DNA from: Hymenochaete sp. R1
Lineage: Eukaryota; Basidiomycota; Agaricomycetes; Hymenochaetales; Hymenochaetaceae
NCBI GenBank assembly: GCA_019400425.1
Contig: JAFREE010000113.1
Span: 16,458 to 80,457 of the forward strand
Reading direction: 5' to 3'
Length of the DNA stretch: 64,000 nt
A program made the translations under genes and the position numbers. A model generated the notes under the pieces. The model saw nothing but the letters and a program-made list of their open reading frames with translations, was not told where the DNA came from and made no database searches. The number at the start of each line of letters is the position of its first letter. Within the stretch, counting starts at the first letter, position 1. Positions 1 through 10,747 of this stretch are shown piece after piece.

Positions 1-554
1 GTGCCACGGCCAGCCACAGAAATTCACGAATCAAAGCGTGAGTAATGACGAGTCCGAAGCGGACTAAAGATAAAGAAAGACGCACCAAGCGGTCCATAGC
101 CTTCTCTACCTGCTCATCGACATCCTTGGATGACTCTTTGGCGTACTTGACGGCGACGTCGATGAGTTTCGCGTATCCGGGCTTGTTCGCTGCGGCGAGG
201 ATGAGAGATGGGTTTGTCGTTGCGTCCTGAGAAATTTCACAAAGGAGAGGGGTGGGGGTCGTTAGTTAGAATGCAGAAACGCGTCGTGATGACCGGTATA
301 TCTGTGTGTACCTGGGGTTTGTAGACATCGATCGCTGGCGATCAAAAGGTTTTGTGAGTTAGCACAGTGGTCATTGTGAGATGGAATGAGCCACAGGGAA
401 GGATAAATGGCGAAAGGATGGGGGGTTGCGTTGGGTTGAGGGGTGAGTGTATGCGCACAATCTTCATCGGGTATTTTTACTCACATTCAAAGTCTCCCGA
501 GTCGGACACGACGACGGTACCGGTCTGCTTGAGATGGTCGAGCGAAGTGGTCAT
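1..554 (-). CDS. TAL1: Transaldolase, 5' part of gene (continues past left edge)
   Basis: Transaldolase moves a dihydroxyacetone unit between sugar phosphates in the non-oxidative pentose phosphate pathway, in the cytosol. The start ATG is at 554-552. Exon 1 (554-485) encodes MTTSLDHLKQTGTVVVSDSG and ends DFE before a GTGAGT donor. Exon 2 (334-312, 23 nt) gives SIDVYKPQ. Exon 3 (226-86) begins DATTNPSLILAA, the family signature around the N-terminal active-site Asp, and runs to EKAMDRL before GTGCGT. The splices restore one frame and match the usual transaldolase N-terminus. The Schiff-base Lys lies beyond position 1, so activity cannot be judged here. The next exon probably starts outside the window. 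The identification rests on remembered family consensus. Confidence 0.93.
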
Positions 555-666
555 CGTTGCTGAATTAAATTTTGTTTTTGTCGGTGAATGGGTTGTAAGA
601 TGGTGGTAAGAAGGGAAGGAGATGGAGAACGATGAAGAGTCGAAACTCCAACGGCCGTGGGTGTCG

Positions 667-672
667 TTTATA
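667..672 (-). promoter_or_regulatory. TATA box of the transaldolase gene
   Basis: The minus strand reads TTATAAACGAC here, about 113 bases upstream of the transaldolase ATG at 554. The spacing suits a TATA box with a short 5' leader. This is inferred from position and motif only. Confidence 0.5.
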
Positions 673-1201
673 ATGGGGGTTGCCGGCCGTCATGTCGACA
701 TCGATGAGCCAAGAACGAAAAGACCGAAATACTCCGAAACGGCTATAAATTCCCACACCGCTCAGGTCCTCGCGAACGTGTCCTTCTGCTCTGTCTGTTC
801 TGCTGGTTTCAGGCACTAGTACTAGAGTACTGGCATAACTACCACACTCATGGGACTTTAGAGTGCTTTGGCTACGAATACGGGAACTGGTTCTTTTGAA
901 ACTTGTGAAAATAGCAACGACGTCTCGGAGCCGCTGACGGAACTCCTGCTGTGCACAACTCTCTGAATTGGGTCGGCCAATCTGACAAGGTATATGATCG
1001 CACGGTTACACTGTTACGGTAGCACATGGAACTCCTTCAGAAGCCCATTTATTTCACAGGAAGCTCAGTGTGTCCATAATCATCCTCACACAAATCGTTT
1101 TTTTTTCATAGATTTACAGCGCAGATTTTATGTCTGAACACTCATTAAACGGCCGCGGAAAAGAACAAACATTAGATCGTGCAAACTTCTTCTTGATCAG
1201 A
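673..1201. other. Intergenic region, no gene seen
   Basis: This gap lies between the transaldolase promoter and the 3' end of the small minus-strand gene at 1202. Short open frames occur on both strands, but none has splice-supported continuity or a recognisable motif. It is AT-richer around 1080-1190, as expected for 3'-flanking DNA. Confidence 0.5.
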
Positions 1202-1804
1202 CTAGCTGGGAACCGCCTCTGCAACCTCAGCAGCGACGCCAGCACTCTTTAAGTCATGGTGTATATCCCCAATGATGCCAGTAAAGCTGTCATTCTGAGA
1301 GTTGAAAGTTTTCTCCTCGTCTTCGCTATCGCTCTCGACAGTGCCTATCCGGGTATCACGGTTAACGGAGAAAAGCAAATGCACGGATGTCAGTCTAAAA
1401 CAAACGACAAGAGGGTATCGACAATAATGGGAAAGGGAACGTACATCCATATGACCACTTCTTCACTCCAGGCGACTTATGGAGCGATATTCCGAACGAA
1501 TACACTTTCGGAAGTTTATTCCAAGCTGTAGATGTGAATAATCGAGATCGTCAGCAATACCACCCCTGGCTTTCGATGTTCAGTGCAGTGCTCACCAGCG
1601 CAGTATTTCTGGGCTGTAGTGTCAGGTGCAGGAGAGGCAGAGCGTGATAATAATGTGTATCAAGCCGGGGTCAGAGTGATGTTTCCAAACAAGCGAAAAA
1701 AAATACGTACCCCAAGTGTCACAAGTGTCATCATTAGCATTTACAGGGGGTATCTCCTTGAAAAGTTGCTTGATCTCGTCTTTAACACTGCTGGAAGTCG
1801 ACAT
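1202..1804 (-). CDS. Small acidic hypothetical protein (four exons)
   Basis: I do not recognise this protein. The model starts at ATG 1804-1802 (MSTSSSVKDEIKQLFKEI) and joins exons 1804-1711, 1613-1596 (only 18 nt), 1525-1445 and 1344-1202. The joined frame is 111 residues with stop TAG at 1204-1202. The middle contains CDTWAQKYCAAWNKLP and a Ser/Gly/His stretch ending HKSPGVKKW. The C-terminus is acidic (ESDSEDEE). All donors are GTACGT or GTGAGC type and the phases agree. The acceptor of exon 4 is the least certain call, because a TTTTAG 48 bases nearer the donor gives an in-frame stop. An in-frame upstream ATG (1876) would add 24 residues. There is no signal peptide or membrane segment. 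It may be a basidiomycete-specific protein. Confidence 0.55.
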
Positions 1805-2774
1805 GTTTCGGTCAGCGCTCGAAGTAGAGAATTGACTAGTATCAAAGTGAGAATTGGGAATAGAAGTGGAAAACAAACCTCAAACGCCGGAGAGAGAGGG
1901 TTTTTATTTCATTTTCATTCCTCTCGCTTGGAACACGAGCACCCCACTTTGCGCTGAACCTTCGAGTGAGCAATCGACGCCTATTCTCAACATCCAAGTG
2001 CAAGATAAGAGAGTGGCGAGCATGTTGAAATGCAAAGTGCGGCGGGAGGGGCGAAAGGGTACCAAGGTTTTTACTATGCTGCGTTGACACTTGCTCCTTT
2101 CGGCGTTGCCCGGGTCTAAAAACCATACCATATTGAATGAGCAGGATGCAAAGTCCCTTCCGCTTAGCCCAATCGAAAAGTCGAGAGCAAAGAGGTTTTG
2201 ATGGCGTATGGTATCAATGATGTTTTACCCTCTGGAGTAAGGGATCAAAGGTTATTTTGTCACAGACCAGGAGCACTGGCCGGCATGCCGTGAGCCGAGG
2301 AAAGAAAAAGACACAAGAGAAAAGAAGCTCGCGAGGATTTCGGGAAGCTTGTAGATTTGCGGGGCTTGGTCACGAATCTCCGCTGCACAGAGTTAATAAA
2401 CTCGTTCGTGAACTGCAAGGGTTGGCGGCAGAATATCGGGACTTCGCTACAACTCCGCTAGCACAGGTTGGGGGAGCTGGACGTAGGCCGTGGAGCGAGA
2501 GGCGGCGGGTAGCTTACATAGTGAATGATATCCCTGATGTTTGTTGAATAGCACTGATAGATCCTTAGTTGCCGTCCACGAATTCCTGCATGACAGATTA
2601 GGTTTTCGACGCACGATTCGACCGTCTTCATTCATAGCGGATGTAAAAGTGACAACAGGTGATGGCGACATAATCATGCGGAAGCGTGGGGGCCAGGGAT
2701 AGGGTTGCATATGGGAAACATGGAGAGAGAGTAAAGCCAATAATACACAGATTGCCTTCAAGTCCAATTAGGTC
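1805..2774. other. Intergenic: upstream of the 1202-1804 gene and 3' flank of eL24
   Basis: No gene is supported here. The longest minus-strand frame (2767-2447) looks like a signal peptide at first, but it opens at TTG, has no family motif, and lies directly downstream of the eL24 stop, so it is probably 3' UTR. Plus-strand frames around 2257-2547 show no splice logic. Confidence 0.5.
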
Positions 2775-3413
2775 TTAACGGCCGCCCTTGCCACCCTTCA
2801 TCTGCTGCTTCGATACTTTCGGTGCGGAGGCGCCACCAGCAGGACGAGGCTACAGTTCAAGGATTGTTTCAGTGGTAAAGAAATGGAAGAAGATAAGGTA
2901 TCGGCGTACCTTCGCGGTCTTCTTTGACTCCTTGTCCTTCTTTTCCGCCTTGCTCTTTGCGATCGCATTTTGGCGAGCCTTGGCCCGCTCCGCCTCCGAC
3001 TGCGATCTGAGAGCAGCGATGACGGACAGGTCGGCACCGACGATGCCACGCTGGTGCTTCACGGTGCGGCGTGTCTTGCGCTTCTGCGTCTCTTCGGACA
3101 GACCCTTCTTATGCATGCGCCGGTAGACTTGCGTCCATGCGATCTTGCGCGGGTTTTTGCGTTGGAGGAATAGCGACTCGGTCTTGCTCCTGCAGAAGCG
3201 GAAGACCTGAAAAATGATGAAGCGAGTGTGAGCGATTCGATCACTGCTATGACCGGAAACAACATGCCTTGCTGTCTCCTCGGACGAAGAGACGGCCCTT
3301 GCTAGGGTAGATTTTGTATCCCGAGAACGAGTCAATTTCGACCTTCTGTATGGTAAGAGCTTCGTCAGCACTGCACTTTTCGTTGGCTCTGCAGTATGAA
3401 ATAGCCTCACCAT
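2775..3413 (-). CDS. RPL24: 60S ribosomal protein eL24
   Basis: eL24 is a component of the large ribosomal subunit near the subunit interface. The four-exon model codes for 150 residues, close to the usual 155-157. Exon 1 is the ATG alone (3413-3411). Exon 2 (3345-3268) encodes KVEIDSFSGYKIYPSKGRLF then VRGDSK. Exon 3 (3206-2910) carries FRFCRSKTESLFLQRKNPRK and the basic helix to KKTAK. Exon 4 (2849-2775) ends KQQMKGGKGGR. The zinc-ribbon cysteines of archaeal homologues are mostly absent, as usual in eukaryotes. Intron 2 appears to use a GC donor (AAG then GCATGT) with a TTTTTCAG acceptor. A GTAAGT at about 3489 in the leader suggests a 5' UTR intron as well. The promoter has CTATATAG upstream. 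Confidence 0.95.
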
Positions 3414-3524
3414 CGTTGCTGGCCGTCGGTCTGTCTTGAAGCTTTGAGATCTCTGGACTTGGACTTCGAGCGTGCCAGTACGCACTTACCCGGGAGCTTG
3501 ACCGTGGGAATGTAGACGAATGAA

Positions 3525-3532
3525 CTATATAG
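3525..3532 (-). promoter_or_regulatory. CTATATAG core promoter of RPL24
   Basis: The palindrome CTATATAG lies 112 bases upstream of the RPL24 ATG. The same octamer sits upstream of the other ribosomal protein gene here (15648-15655). Read as a TATA box. Confidence 0.5.
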
Positions 3533-4412
3533 TAAATGCCTTTTTCGGCGAAGTCTTAATTCACAGCTTTTCGTGAGCGTCGAAAAGAAATAGAAAGTCT
3601 CTTTGCGATGCTTCTCGACTTCAATGTTTGCGCGGAAGAGCTTAGCGGGTGATGATACGTATCGCATACATACTAAGTGAGTGCTGGACGACTTGAAGAT
3701 CCCAAATATCAAGAAGGCCCTTCTGAACTTGAAGGACTCGAATGCTTATAAATGACTCTTCTAACGTAAGCTGATGCGGCGCGTGCGGGTACTCTGGTAC
3801 TGCCTTTCGGTTTTGTAGTCCAACGACAAGCAATTCAACTCGGACTCACTCCTCGCGGCGCTCAAGGCTATGATCAGTTCGGTGACGCACATTATCGCTG
3901 GCGACGCCAGGATAGCGCTTGTCCATCCCATGCTTTGACGCAACTCAGCTTTCTTTCGCTTCTGCCCAGAGTCAACAGCGAAGCCCTTCGACTGATACAA
4001 GACTATCCACTTCAATACGAGTGCCGCCGCCCTCTCAGTCATCAAGATAGTTGCTACGTAGTTTGTTCGTTGTCCAAGTCCAAGTGCTTATTGGTTGATT
4101 TATCTTTGTGGCTTATGCTGAGACTTCTTCTTTTACATAATCTTAGGGGTTGGTTGAATGGTAATGGCATGCGACGCGTGCGGTTATGCGTAAAGCTCGA
4201 TCCTGTAAGACATTGGTGTCATATCGTCTAATGCCTATCTTGCGACATTTATCGGCAACGGGCTTGGAACTGCTGCTATTGATCGCTGGCTTGTCCGAGA
4301 TAGTGAAGCTGATGACGAATTGATTCTCAGCATCGGCGTCGGTGCCTTCGTGCTGACGCGTTTCGCCGGGTCGCTGGCTCTTCATCTACATTGTCTTACC
4401 GAGTTAACGAAG
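3533..4412. other. Intergenic region with an unresolved coding-like minus-strand stretch
   Basis: No complete gene could be built. On the minus strand, an ATG at 4042 opens MTERAAALVLKWIVLYQSKG and runs about 50 codons to a GTGCGT donor near 3892. Coding-like frames follow between about 3740 and 3410, reading into the RPL24 leader. The phases could not be reconciled into one protein. It may be a small unknown gene, a decayed one, or chance. Confidence 0.3.
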
Positions 4413-4418
4413 TATAAA
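4413..4418 (+). promoter_or_regulatory. TATA box of reductase copy 1
   Basis: TATAAA lies 80 bases upstream of the copy-1 ATG. Similar elements precede the other three copies. Confidence 0.5.
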
Positions 4419-4492
4419 ACGGCCTTTGCAAGAAACCAAATCAATAAAGCTTCCCAAAGCGACAACTATTCGATCATTTCCAGTGCTTCGGT

Positions 4493-5794
4493 ATGCCGGC
4501 AATCCAAACACCAGCGAAAGTTCTCGTAACGGGCGCGAATGGATTCGTCGCCGTTTGGCTCGTGAAAGCCCTTCTAGACAAAGGTTTTCATGTTCGAGGG
4601 ACACTACGGGCTCTGTCGAAGAGTGATCATCTCCGGAGGCTCTTTAAGGATGCTGTAGAGACTGGTCGGTTGGAACTCGTCGAAGTGCCTGACTTCCAAG
4701 CTCCTGGAGCTTTCGACGATGCCGTTAAAGATGTCGACGCAATTGCGCATACCGCAACACCAGTGACTGCAAAAGCCAGTCACCCTGACGGTCAGATCCT
4801 TCAACGTTTATGATACATATACTATTGCCTTACAGCTGAGATCATTGGGCTCTTAGAACTCATCAAGCCCTCCGTCAACGGTACTCTCGGCATTTTGGAG
4901 TCAGCTACGAAGTTTGGGTGAGCTGACAACAGATCCAGACTCAAATTTGCAGCATTAATCAACCTTTCCCCCCATAATAGTGGTTCAAGGCTAAAACGCA
5001 TTATATATACGTCCTCGATGGCCACGATATTTGATCGTTCTGACCCGGATCTCCCACCGGTTATAGACGAGACACACTGGAACGAGCTCAGTGTTCCGGA
5101 AGTAATTGAGAAAGGGGAAGGTGCGGATCCGATGACGATATATCGTGCCTCTAAGGTTCTGGCAGAGAAAGGTTTGTAAATGGTCATGACAATGAAGTAT
5201 GGCCATGTGATTGACTTATTTTCATAACAGCGTTTTGGGAGTTCTACGAGAAAAACAAAGCAACATTATCTTGGGATGCCGTGGCTATAAACCCTCCTTT
5301 GGTCATCGGACCTTTTTTGCAGGAGTGCAAGTCCATAGCTGATCTCAATGCCAGTAACGAGATGTTTTATGACGTGGTCGTGACTGGAAAGCTCGCTGAA
5401 CAATTCTCGTCCTGGCAAGGGTCGATAGTGGATGTTAGGGACGTCGCAGACGCGCACGTTCAAGCCCTGACAATTCCTCAAGCCGGCGGTGAGAGATTCT
5501 TCGTCGGTGGGCATATGTTTGTCTTCCAAGATTGGAGTAAGCATCACTCTTGACCTGCGATAAACTCCCCATTTTGACGCTGGTTTATTAATTTTACTCC
5601 CACAAGATGACATCATCAACGAACACTACATTCAAGGCTTTACTGCGCCGAAAGGCACACCCGGGAAAGGGAAGGATTTCAAGTTTCAATTCATCGTCGA
5701 CAACACGAAGGCGCGCAATGTACTAAAGATGCAGTTCCGCGAGAAGTTGGACACGGCGGAAGCACTCTTAGCAGACTTACGGAAGATTCTTTGA
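4493..5794 (+). CDS. NAD(P)-dependent reductase, extended SDR (tandem copy 1)
   Basis: Likely a cytosolic NADPH-dependent reductase of aldehydes or ketones, in the GRE2/dihydroflavonol-reductase-like branch of extended SDRs. The substrate cannot be read from sequence. Five exons (4493-4790, 4857-4917, 4981-5171, 5231-5536, 5607-5794) give 347 residues. The Rossmann motif VLVTGANGFVAVWLVKALL is near residues 9-27, and RGTLR, which should bind the NADP phosphate, follows. The catalytic set is visible: Ser in IYTSSMA, and Tyr and Lys in YRASKVLAEK. The substrate-side segment NPPLVIGPFLQEC and the WQGSIVDVRDVADAHVQAL region are typical of the family. The exon-2 acceptor at 4857 was chosen over one at 4836 because it gives the same 61-nt exon as the other copies. 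It is the first of four head-to-tail paralogues. Confidence 0.9.
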
Positions 5795-6010
5795 TAGTCC
5801 GTGCATATGGAAATGATAGTCATAGTCATTATTGTAAGCGTCAAATTGAAAGGGCGAGACCCCCCCTTGGAGCATCCCAACTACCGCAGTGAGTCGCGCA
5901 CGTTGCGGAGAACCGTACTGATCTGGCAAAACAAAAGCACTTGGTCGATATGTGCGTTCTACAAGGTTTTATGATTTCCGATAGTTTGGCAATTATCGAC
6001 ATTTCCCGGG

Positions 6011-6018
6011 TATTTAAA
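6011..6018 (+). promoter_or_regulatory. TATA-like element of reductase copy 2
   Basis: TATTTAAA lies about 160 bases before the copy-2 ATG at 6173. An in-frame ATG at 6119 could also be transcribed. The paralogue pattern favours 6173. Confidence 0.35.
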
Positions 6019-6172
6019 AAGATGCGAATGGTATGGGCGGCAGCGGCATCTGGCGACGCGCGTCTCCCCTCCCCTTCTAGCCCCATGATTCCTGTTCTCT
6101 TAAAAGCAGTACTAGTGCTTGGCAGTTAGCAGCAATAAATCGCAATTTCCCTCCATATTTGCCCCTTCTAAA

Positions 6173-7446
6173 ATGCCGGGAATACGAAGCCCAGCAAAAG
6201 TGCTTGTGACAGGTGCGAATGGCTTCATCGGTGTTTGGCTCGTCAAGTCCCTTCTAGAGAAGGGCTACTCCGTCCGAGGTACAGTTCGCGCTCTGGCGAA
6301 AGCAGAGCACCTTCGGGCTCTCTTCAAGAATGCCGAAGAAAACGGTCAGTTGGAGTTTATTGAAGTGCCTGACTTCACAGTCTCTGGGGCTTTCGATGAA
6401 GCAGTAAATGGAGTTGATGCGATTGTCCATACTGCGACGGTGGTGACCACGAGAGCCGTTGATCCCGATGGTCAGTTTCCCCTCTGACAGTGCACAAAGA
6501 AGTTGCTCAAAGAACATCGCATTTCTAAAAATAGATCTGATAAAGCCTTCTCTCCACGGCCTGACAAATCTCCTAAATTCGGCCTTGAAACACAGGTAAG
6601 ACACGTGCATTTTTCGAAAGGGCATAATGTAACCTTTGTTTTCAGCGGCCCCCAGTTGAAGCGTTTTGTTTACACGTCTTCTATGGCGACGCTCATGAAC
6701 TTATTCGACGAGTTTATCCCACCTGTCATAGACGAGAGGAACTGGAATGAGACAAGCGTCGGAGACGTGGAGAAGAACGGTAAAAAAGCTCATCCAATGA
6801 GTATGTACCGTGCGTCGAAGGTTCTGGCAGAAAGGGGTAAGTGAGAGCCACTGCAAATGAAGTCTAAACTAACTTCAGGGCTAGCTTTGTTTGAATTTTA
6901 CGCGGAGAAAAGGGCATCTATATCTTGGGACGTTGTCTCTCTTATCCCTCCATACGTTATCGGGCCAATGCTGCATGAATGCAGTTCTTTATCCGCGATG
7001 AATGAGAGTAACAGACTTTTCTACGAGGCTGTCCTCTCCGGGAAGACAGCGGAAGAAGGCGCGTACTGGAAATCGTCATTTGTAGACGTTAGGGATGCTG
7101 CGGATGCCCATATTCGAGCTCTAGAGAATTCCCAGGCTGCTGGTGAAAGGTACTTCATTGGCGCATATATGAGTTGTTGGCAAGATTGGGGTATGTTGCT
7201 TACCTTGCGATCGGATATATATATTTCACCATTCTGACATTGACCTGTTCGTTAGTCGATATCATCAACGAGCTGCAGATTTCTGGCTTTAATGTCCCGA
7301 GGGGTAATCCAGGAAGTGGGAAGGATCTGGAGTACCGATTCGTTGTCGATAATTCTAAGGCACGCCGGGTACTTGGAATGAAGTTCCGTGATCAAGTTGA
7401 CACAGCAAAGGCACTATTGGAGGATCTTCAATGCAAGCCCCCATAG
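6173..7446 (+). CDS. NAD(P)-dependent reductase, extended SDR (tandem copy 2)
   Basis: Paralogue of copy 1 with the same predicted chemistry. Exons 6173-6470, 6535-6595, 6646-6836, 6885-7190 and 7256-7446 join to 348 residues. The start MPGIRSPAKVLVTGANGF matches the other copies. An upstream in-frame ATG at 6119 would add 18 residues that they lack, so 6173 is preferred. The Rossmann motif, RGTVR, the catalytic Ser (VYTSSMA) and YRASKVLAE are intact. The C-terminus has DNSKARRVLGMKFRDQ, a family-typical terminal helix. The exon-4 acceptor is CTAG at 6881-6884, not the CAG a few bases upstream, because only it restores RALFEFY. Confidence 0.9.
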
Positions 7447-7743
7447 AAATTCATGCCGATACATATATGGGGAATTCTGTACATCAATAATTTGAGCATT
7501 GAATACATCTCCTTTAGATAGCGCACTTCTTTTTTTTAGAAGAAAAAATGGGAAGACGGACATATTTTCGGAGCAAGCGAGGTGTAATCTCCCTTGGGGC
7601 TCCCTGTTATCGCGGTCTGCCTATAATATACCCTTCAAACCTTGAGGTCATGGGATCATGAGAAGGGTTTCTCCTAAAAAGACCCGGAATGAGATATACT
7701 TGAAGAAGTCCGCCGGCGAACCATCCATTGCATCCTGTGAGCA

Positions 7744-7749
7744 TATAAA
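7744..7749 (+). promoter_or_regulatory. TATA box of reductase copy 3
   Basis: TATAAA lies 40 bases upstream of the copy-3 ATG, implying a very short leader. Confidence 0.45.
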
Positions 7750-7783
7750 CCGGGCCCCTTGAAGACAGCTATCACCTTTCGCG

Positions 7784-9062
7784 ATGCCACCAATCAAACC
7801 CCCCGCAATTGTCCTTGTGACGGGTATAAACGGCTATGTCGCAGCATGGATCACCTATCAACTTCTTGACAAAGGATACACGGTCCGAGGAACGGTCCGC
7901 TCTGCCGCAAAGGGAATTCATTATCAGAATTTATTCAAAGAAGCTGTTACTGAAGGCCGATTCGAAGTTGTGGAAGTGCCCGATTTTCTGGAACCTGGGG
8001 CTTTTGATAGTGTCGTGAAGGGCGTCGACGCTATTATACATACTGCAACGCCTGTTTCAATGAAGGCAGACGATCCGGATGGTTAGCAAGTTTCTTACAA
8101 AACATGAGAAATACAATAAAACTCACACTTTGTTACCAGAATTGATAAGACCCTCCGTTTTCGGTACAAAGTTTATCCTCGAATCAGCCTTAAAACACAG
8201 GTAATCACTTTTAAGTGCCAAGATACAGTAGTTAATCGGCTTACCACATTAAAATGAAGCGGAAGCCAGTTAAAACGCTTCGCCTACACATCCTCGGATT
8301 CTGCTATCGTGAATCATACGGATCCTGACGTACCGAAGATTATAGACGAGCGGCACTGGAACGAAAGTAGTGTTGCATGGGTGCGTGAACAAGGCCGACG
8401 GGCCGAACAGTCGAATAAGTACAAAGCTTCTAAGACTCTAGCGGAGCGAGGTGAGCCTTATGATACCCCCGGTAAAGAAACAAAACTCCAACCGACCCTT
8501 TCGAAGCATTATGGGACTTCTATGAGGAAAATAAAGCGGACATCACCTGGGATATCGTATCACTGAACCCTTGTCTAAACATCGGACCCATTCTTCAAGA
8601 CTGCAAATCGGTTTCCGATTTGAACGCGAGCGTCGAAATTTTCTACGAATACATGTTTTCTGGGACGAAAACTCCAGAAGAAGCAGCCACTTGGGTATTC
8701 CCCAAAGTTGATGTACGGGACGTGGCGAAAGGGCATGTTCTTGCATTGGAGTGTCCGGAGGCTGGTGGGGAAAGGTTTATTCTCAGTGCGCACATGGATG
8801 TGGGGCAAGTTTGGCGTACGTGGATTCAGATATGCGCCCTTCTTTGGACGTGTCTGACGAGGCATCAGTTGATATCATCAATGGGTTACAGATCCCAGGA
8901 CTGAAGGTCCCTGAGGGTGTTCCTGGAATTGAGAATAACTTTCAGTACACGTATATTCTCGATGGGTCGAAGGCCAGTTCGATGCTTGGTTTGAAATACC
9001 GCGACAAAGTCGAAACGACGAAGGATTTGGTTGAAGACCTGCGTGCGAAGCAACTGCTGTAA
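7784..9062 (+). CDS. NAD(P)-dependent reductase, extended SDR (tandem copy 3, divergent)
   Basis: Third paralogue; exons 7784-8081, 8140-8200, 8266-8450, 8507-8815 and 8869-9062 give 348 residues. The Rossmann segment is VLVTGINGYVAAWITYQLL, and RGTVR is kept. The Tyr-Lys pair (YKASKTLAER) and Ser (AYTSSDS) are kept, but several otherwise constant positions change. TSSMA becomes TSSDS, NPPLVIGP becomes NPCLNIGP, and IWQDW becomes VGQVW. The frame is open and all splice sites are normal, so the gene is probably functional with altered specificity rather than dead. Confidence 0.87.
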
Positions 9063-9411
9063 TCTACCTGTGATGTGGGGATAAGAATGCTATGGTCTTT
9101 AAAGAAGAGCCTTGATTGAATAAACTTAACCATGATCACCGATCAGAGGACTGTATACCTTGAGATCCCTTTCCGCGGGATGCCCGAACAGAATTTGTCT
9201 ATAGAAACAGGCGAAAGTCAACTGCAAAACGTCAGCTGCAGTAGTGTAAAAAGCTCTGTCGGCGGTTAGCGGAGTTTCGTAACCTCAATGTTAGGTTATG
9301 AACAGTGGGGATGAGTCAGTAAAGACCGTTTCTACGGATGCACTACGTATTCTTCTCGGCAGCGGCATATAGCTTGCGACAACACCATCGTTTACCCTCT
9401 TCGAATTTCTC

Positions 9412-9417
9412 TATAAA
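9412..9417 (+). promoter_or_regulatory. TATA box of reductase copy 4
   Basis: TATAAA lies 69 bases before ATG 9481 but only 24 before the in-frame ATG at 9436. Transcription would normally start downstream of 9436, which supports 9481 as the true start. Confidence 0.5.
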
Positions 9418-9480
9418 GCAAGACGCGAATACTTCATGAAAATTACAGCCTCACCTCTCGACCATCTCATCGACACCAAT

Positions 9481-10747
9481 ATGCCAGCTATTGAACCTCC
9501 AGCAAAAGTCCTAGTGACGGGCGCAAACGGTTTCGTCGCCGTCTGGCTTGTAAAGGCGCTCTTGGAAAAGGGCCACTCTGTTCGAGGGACAGTACGATCA
9601 CTTTCAAAAACAGAATATCTCAAGACACTGTTCCAAGATGCAGTGAACGACGGACGCCTCGAATTTCTCGAAGTCCCAGATTTTCTTGTTCCTATGGCGT
9701 TCGACGATGCTGTGAAAAGTATCGACGCCATCGTGCATATAGCAACACCAGTCACAGTCAAAGTGGATCATCCTGACGGTTTGCTTGCCCCTTGGTGGAA
9801 TGAATGACATACCTGACGGTATACTTTTCTTTTGACTTTAGATTTGATAAAACCATCCGTCAATGGAACTCTAAATATACTTCATTCAGCCTTGAAATAC
9901 GGGTCGGATCCTCTTTCCACTTGTGTTTAAGTACTTACTGAGTATATCTCTACAGGACCCAACTAAAGCGCTTCGTCTATACGTCCTCCATGGCCGGCAT
10001 TCTAAACCCAAAAAACCCTTACTTGACAGGTAAACTGAACGAAGGAAATTGGAACGAATATAGTATTTCCGAAGTCCGCGAGAAGGGTCGTGAAGCTGAT
10101 CCACTTGACATGTATTGTGCCTCCAAGGTGCTCGCTGAACGAGGTCAGTTCTCTCCGATCCTCATGTGCCAATTTCATATAAAGATAACTCGCCTCGTAG
10201 CTCTTTGGGATTTCTATGAAAGCCACAAAGCAGTCATTCCTTGGGAAATCGTTGCTTTGAACCCTCCATTAATCGTCGGTCCTATGCTCCAAGAGTGCCG
10301 TACGCTCGCCGATATGAACGAAAGTAACCAACACTTCTACGACGGTGCCTTGAATGGACCCCCAAGCGACTATGTCTTGTACGAGAAAGTGTTTGTCGAC
10401 GTAAGGGATGTTGCAGATGGACATGTCCGCGCACTTGAAGTATCGCAAGCCGCCGGCGAAAGGTTCTTTCTCGGAGCTTACATGGCAATTTGGCAAGATT
10501 GGCGTCAGTTTGTTTTCTTTATTGCACCCTAGTCCCATGCTGACTAAATTTTCTAGTGGATGCTATCAACAAACACGATACCTCCGGGTTTAGCGTTATA
10601 AAGGGAACGCCTGGAAGTGGGAAGGCATATCAGTACAAGTTCACTGTCGACAACACGAAAGCTCGTACCGTGCTCGGAATGCATTATCGTGACATATCGG
10701 ACACGGCGGAGGCAATTTTGGAGAATTTTAGGGGGAAGTTATTGTAG
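9481..10747 (+). CDS. NAD(P)-dependent reductase, extended SDR (tandem copy 4)
   Basis: Fourth paralogue; exons 9481-9778, 9842-9902, 9956-10143, 10201-10503 and 10557-10747 give 346 residues. It has VLVTGANGFVAVWLVKALL, RGTVR, VYTSSMA and YCASKVLAER, so the cofactor and catalytic residues are complete. NPPLIVGPMLQEC and FVDVRDVADGHVRALE match copies 1 and 2. The start was set at 9481 (MPAIEPPAKV) by comparison with the other copies and by TATA spacing. Exon 1 is 298 nt and exon 2 is 61 nt in all four genes. Confidence 0.9.

Noticed and set aside
2447..2767. Minus-strand frame beginning like a signal peptide
   Set aside because: Opens at TTG, not ATG, has no splice partners, and lies in the RPL24 3' flank.
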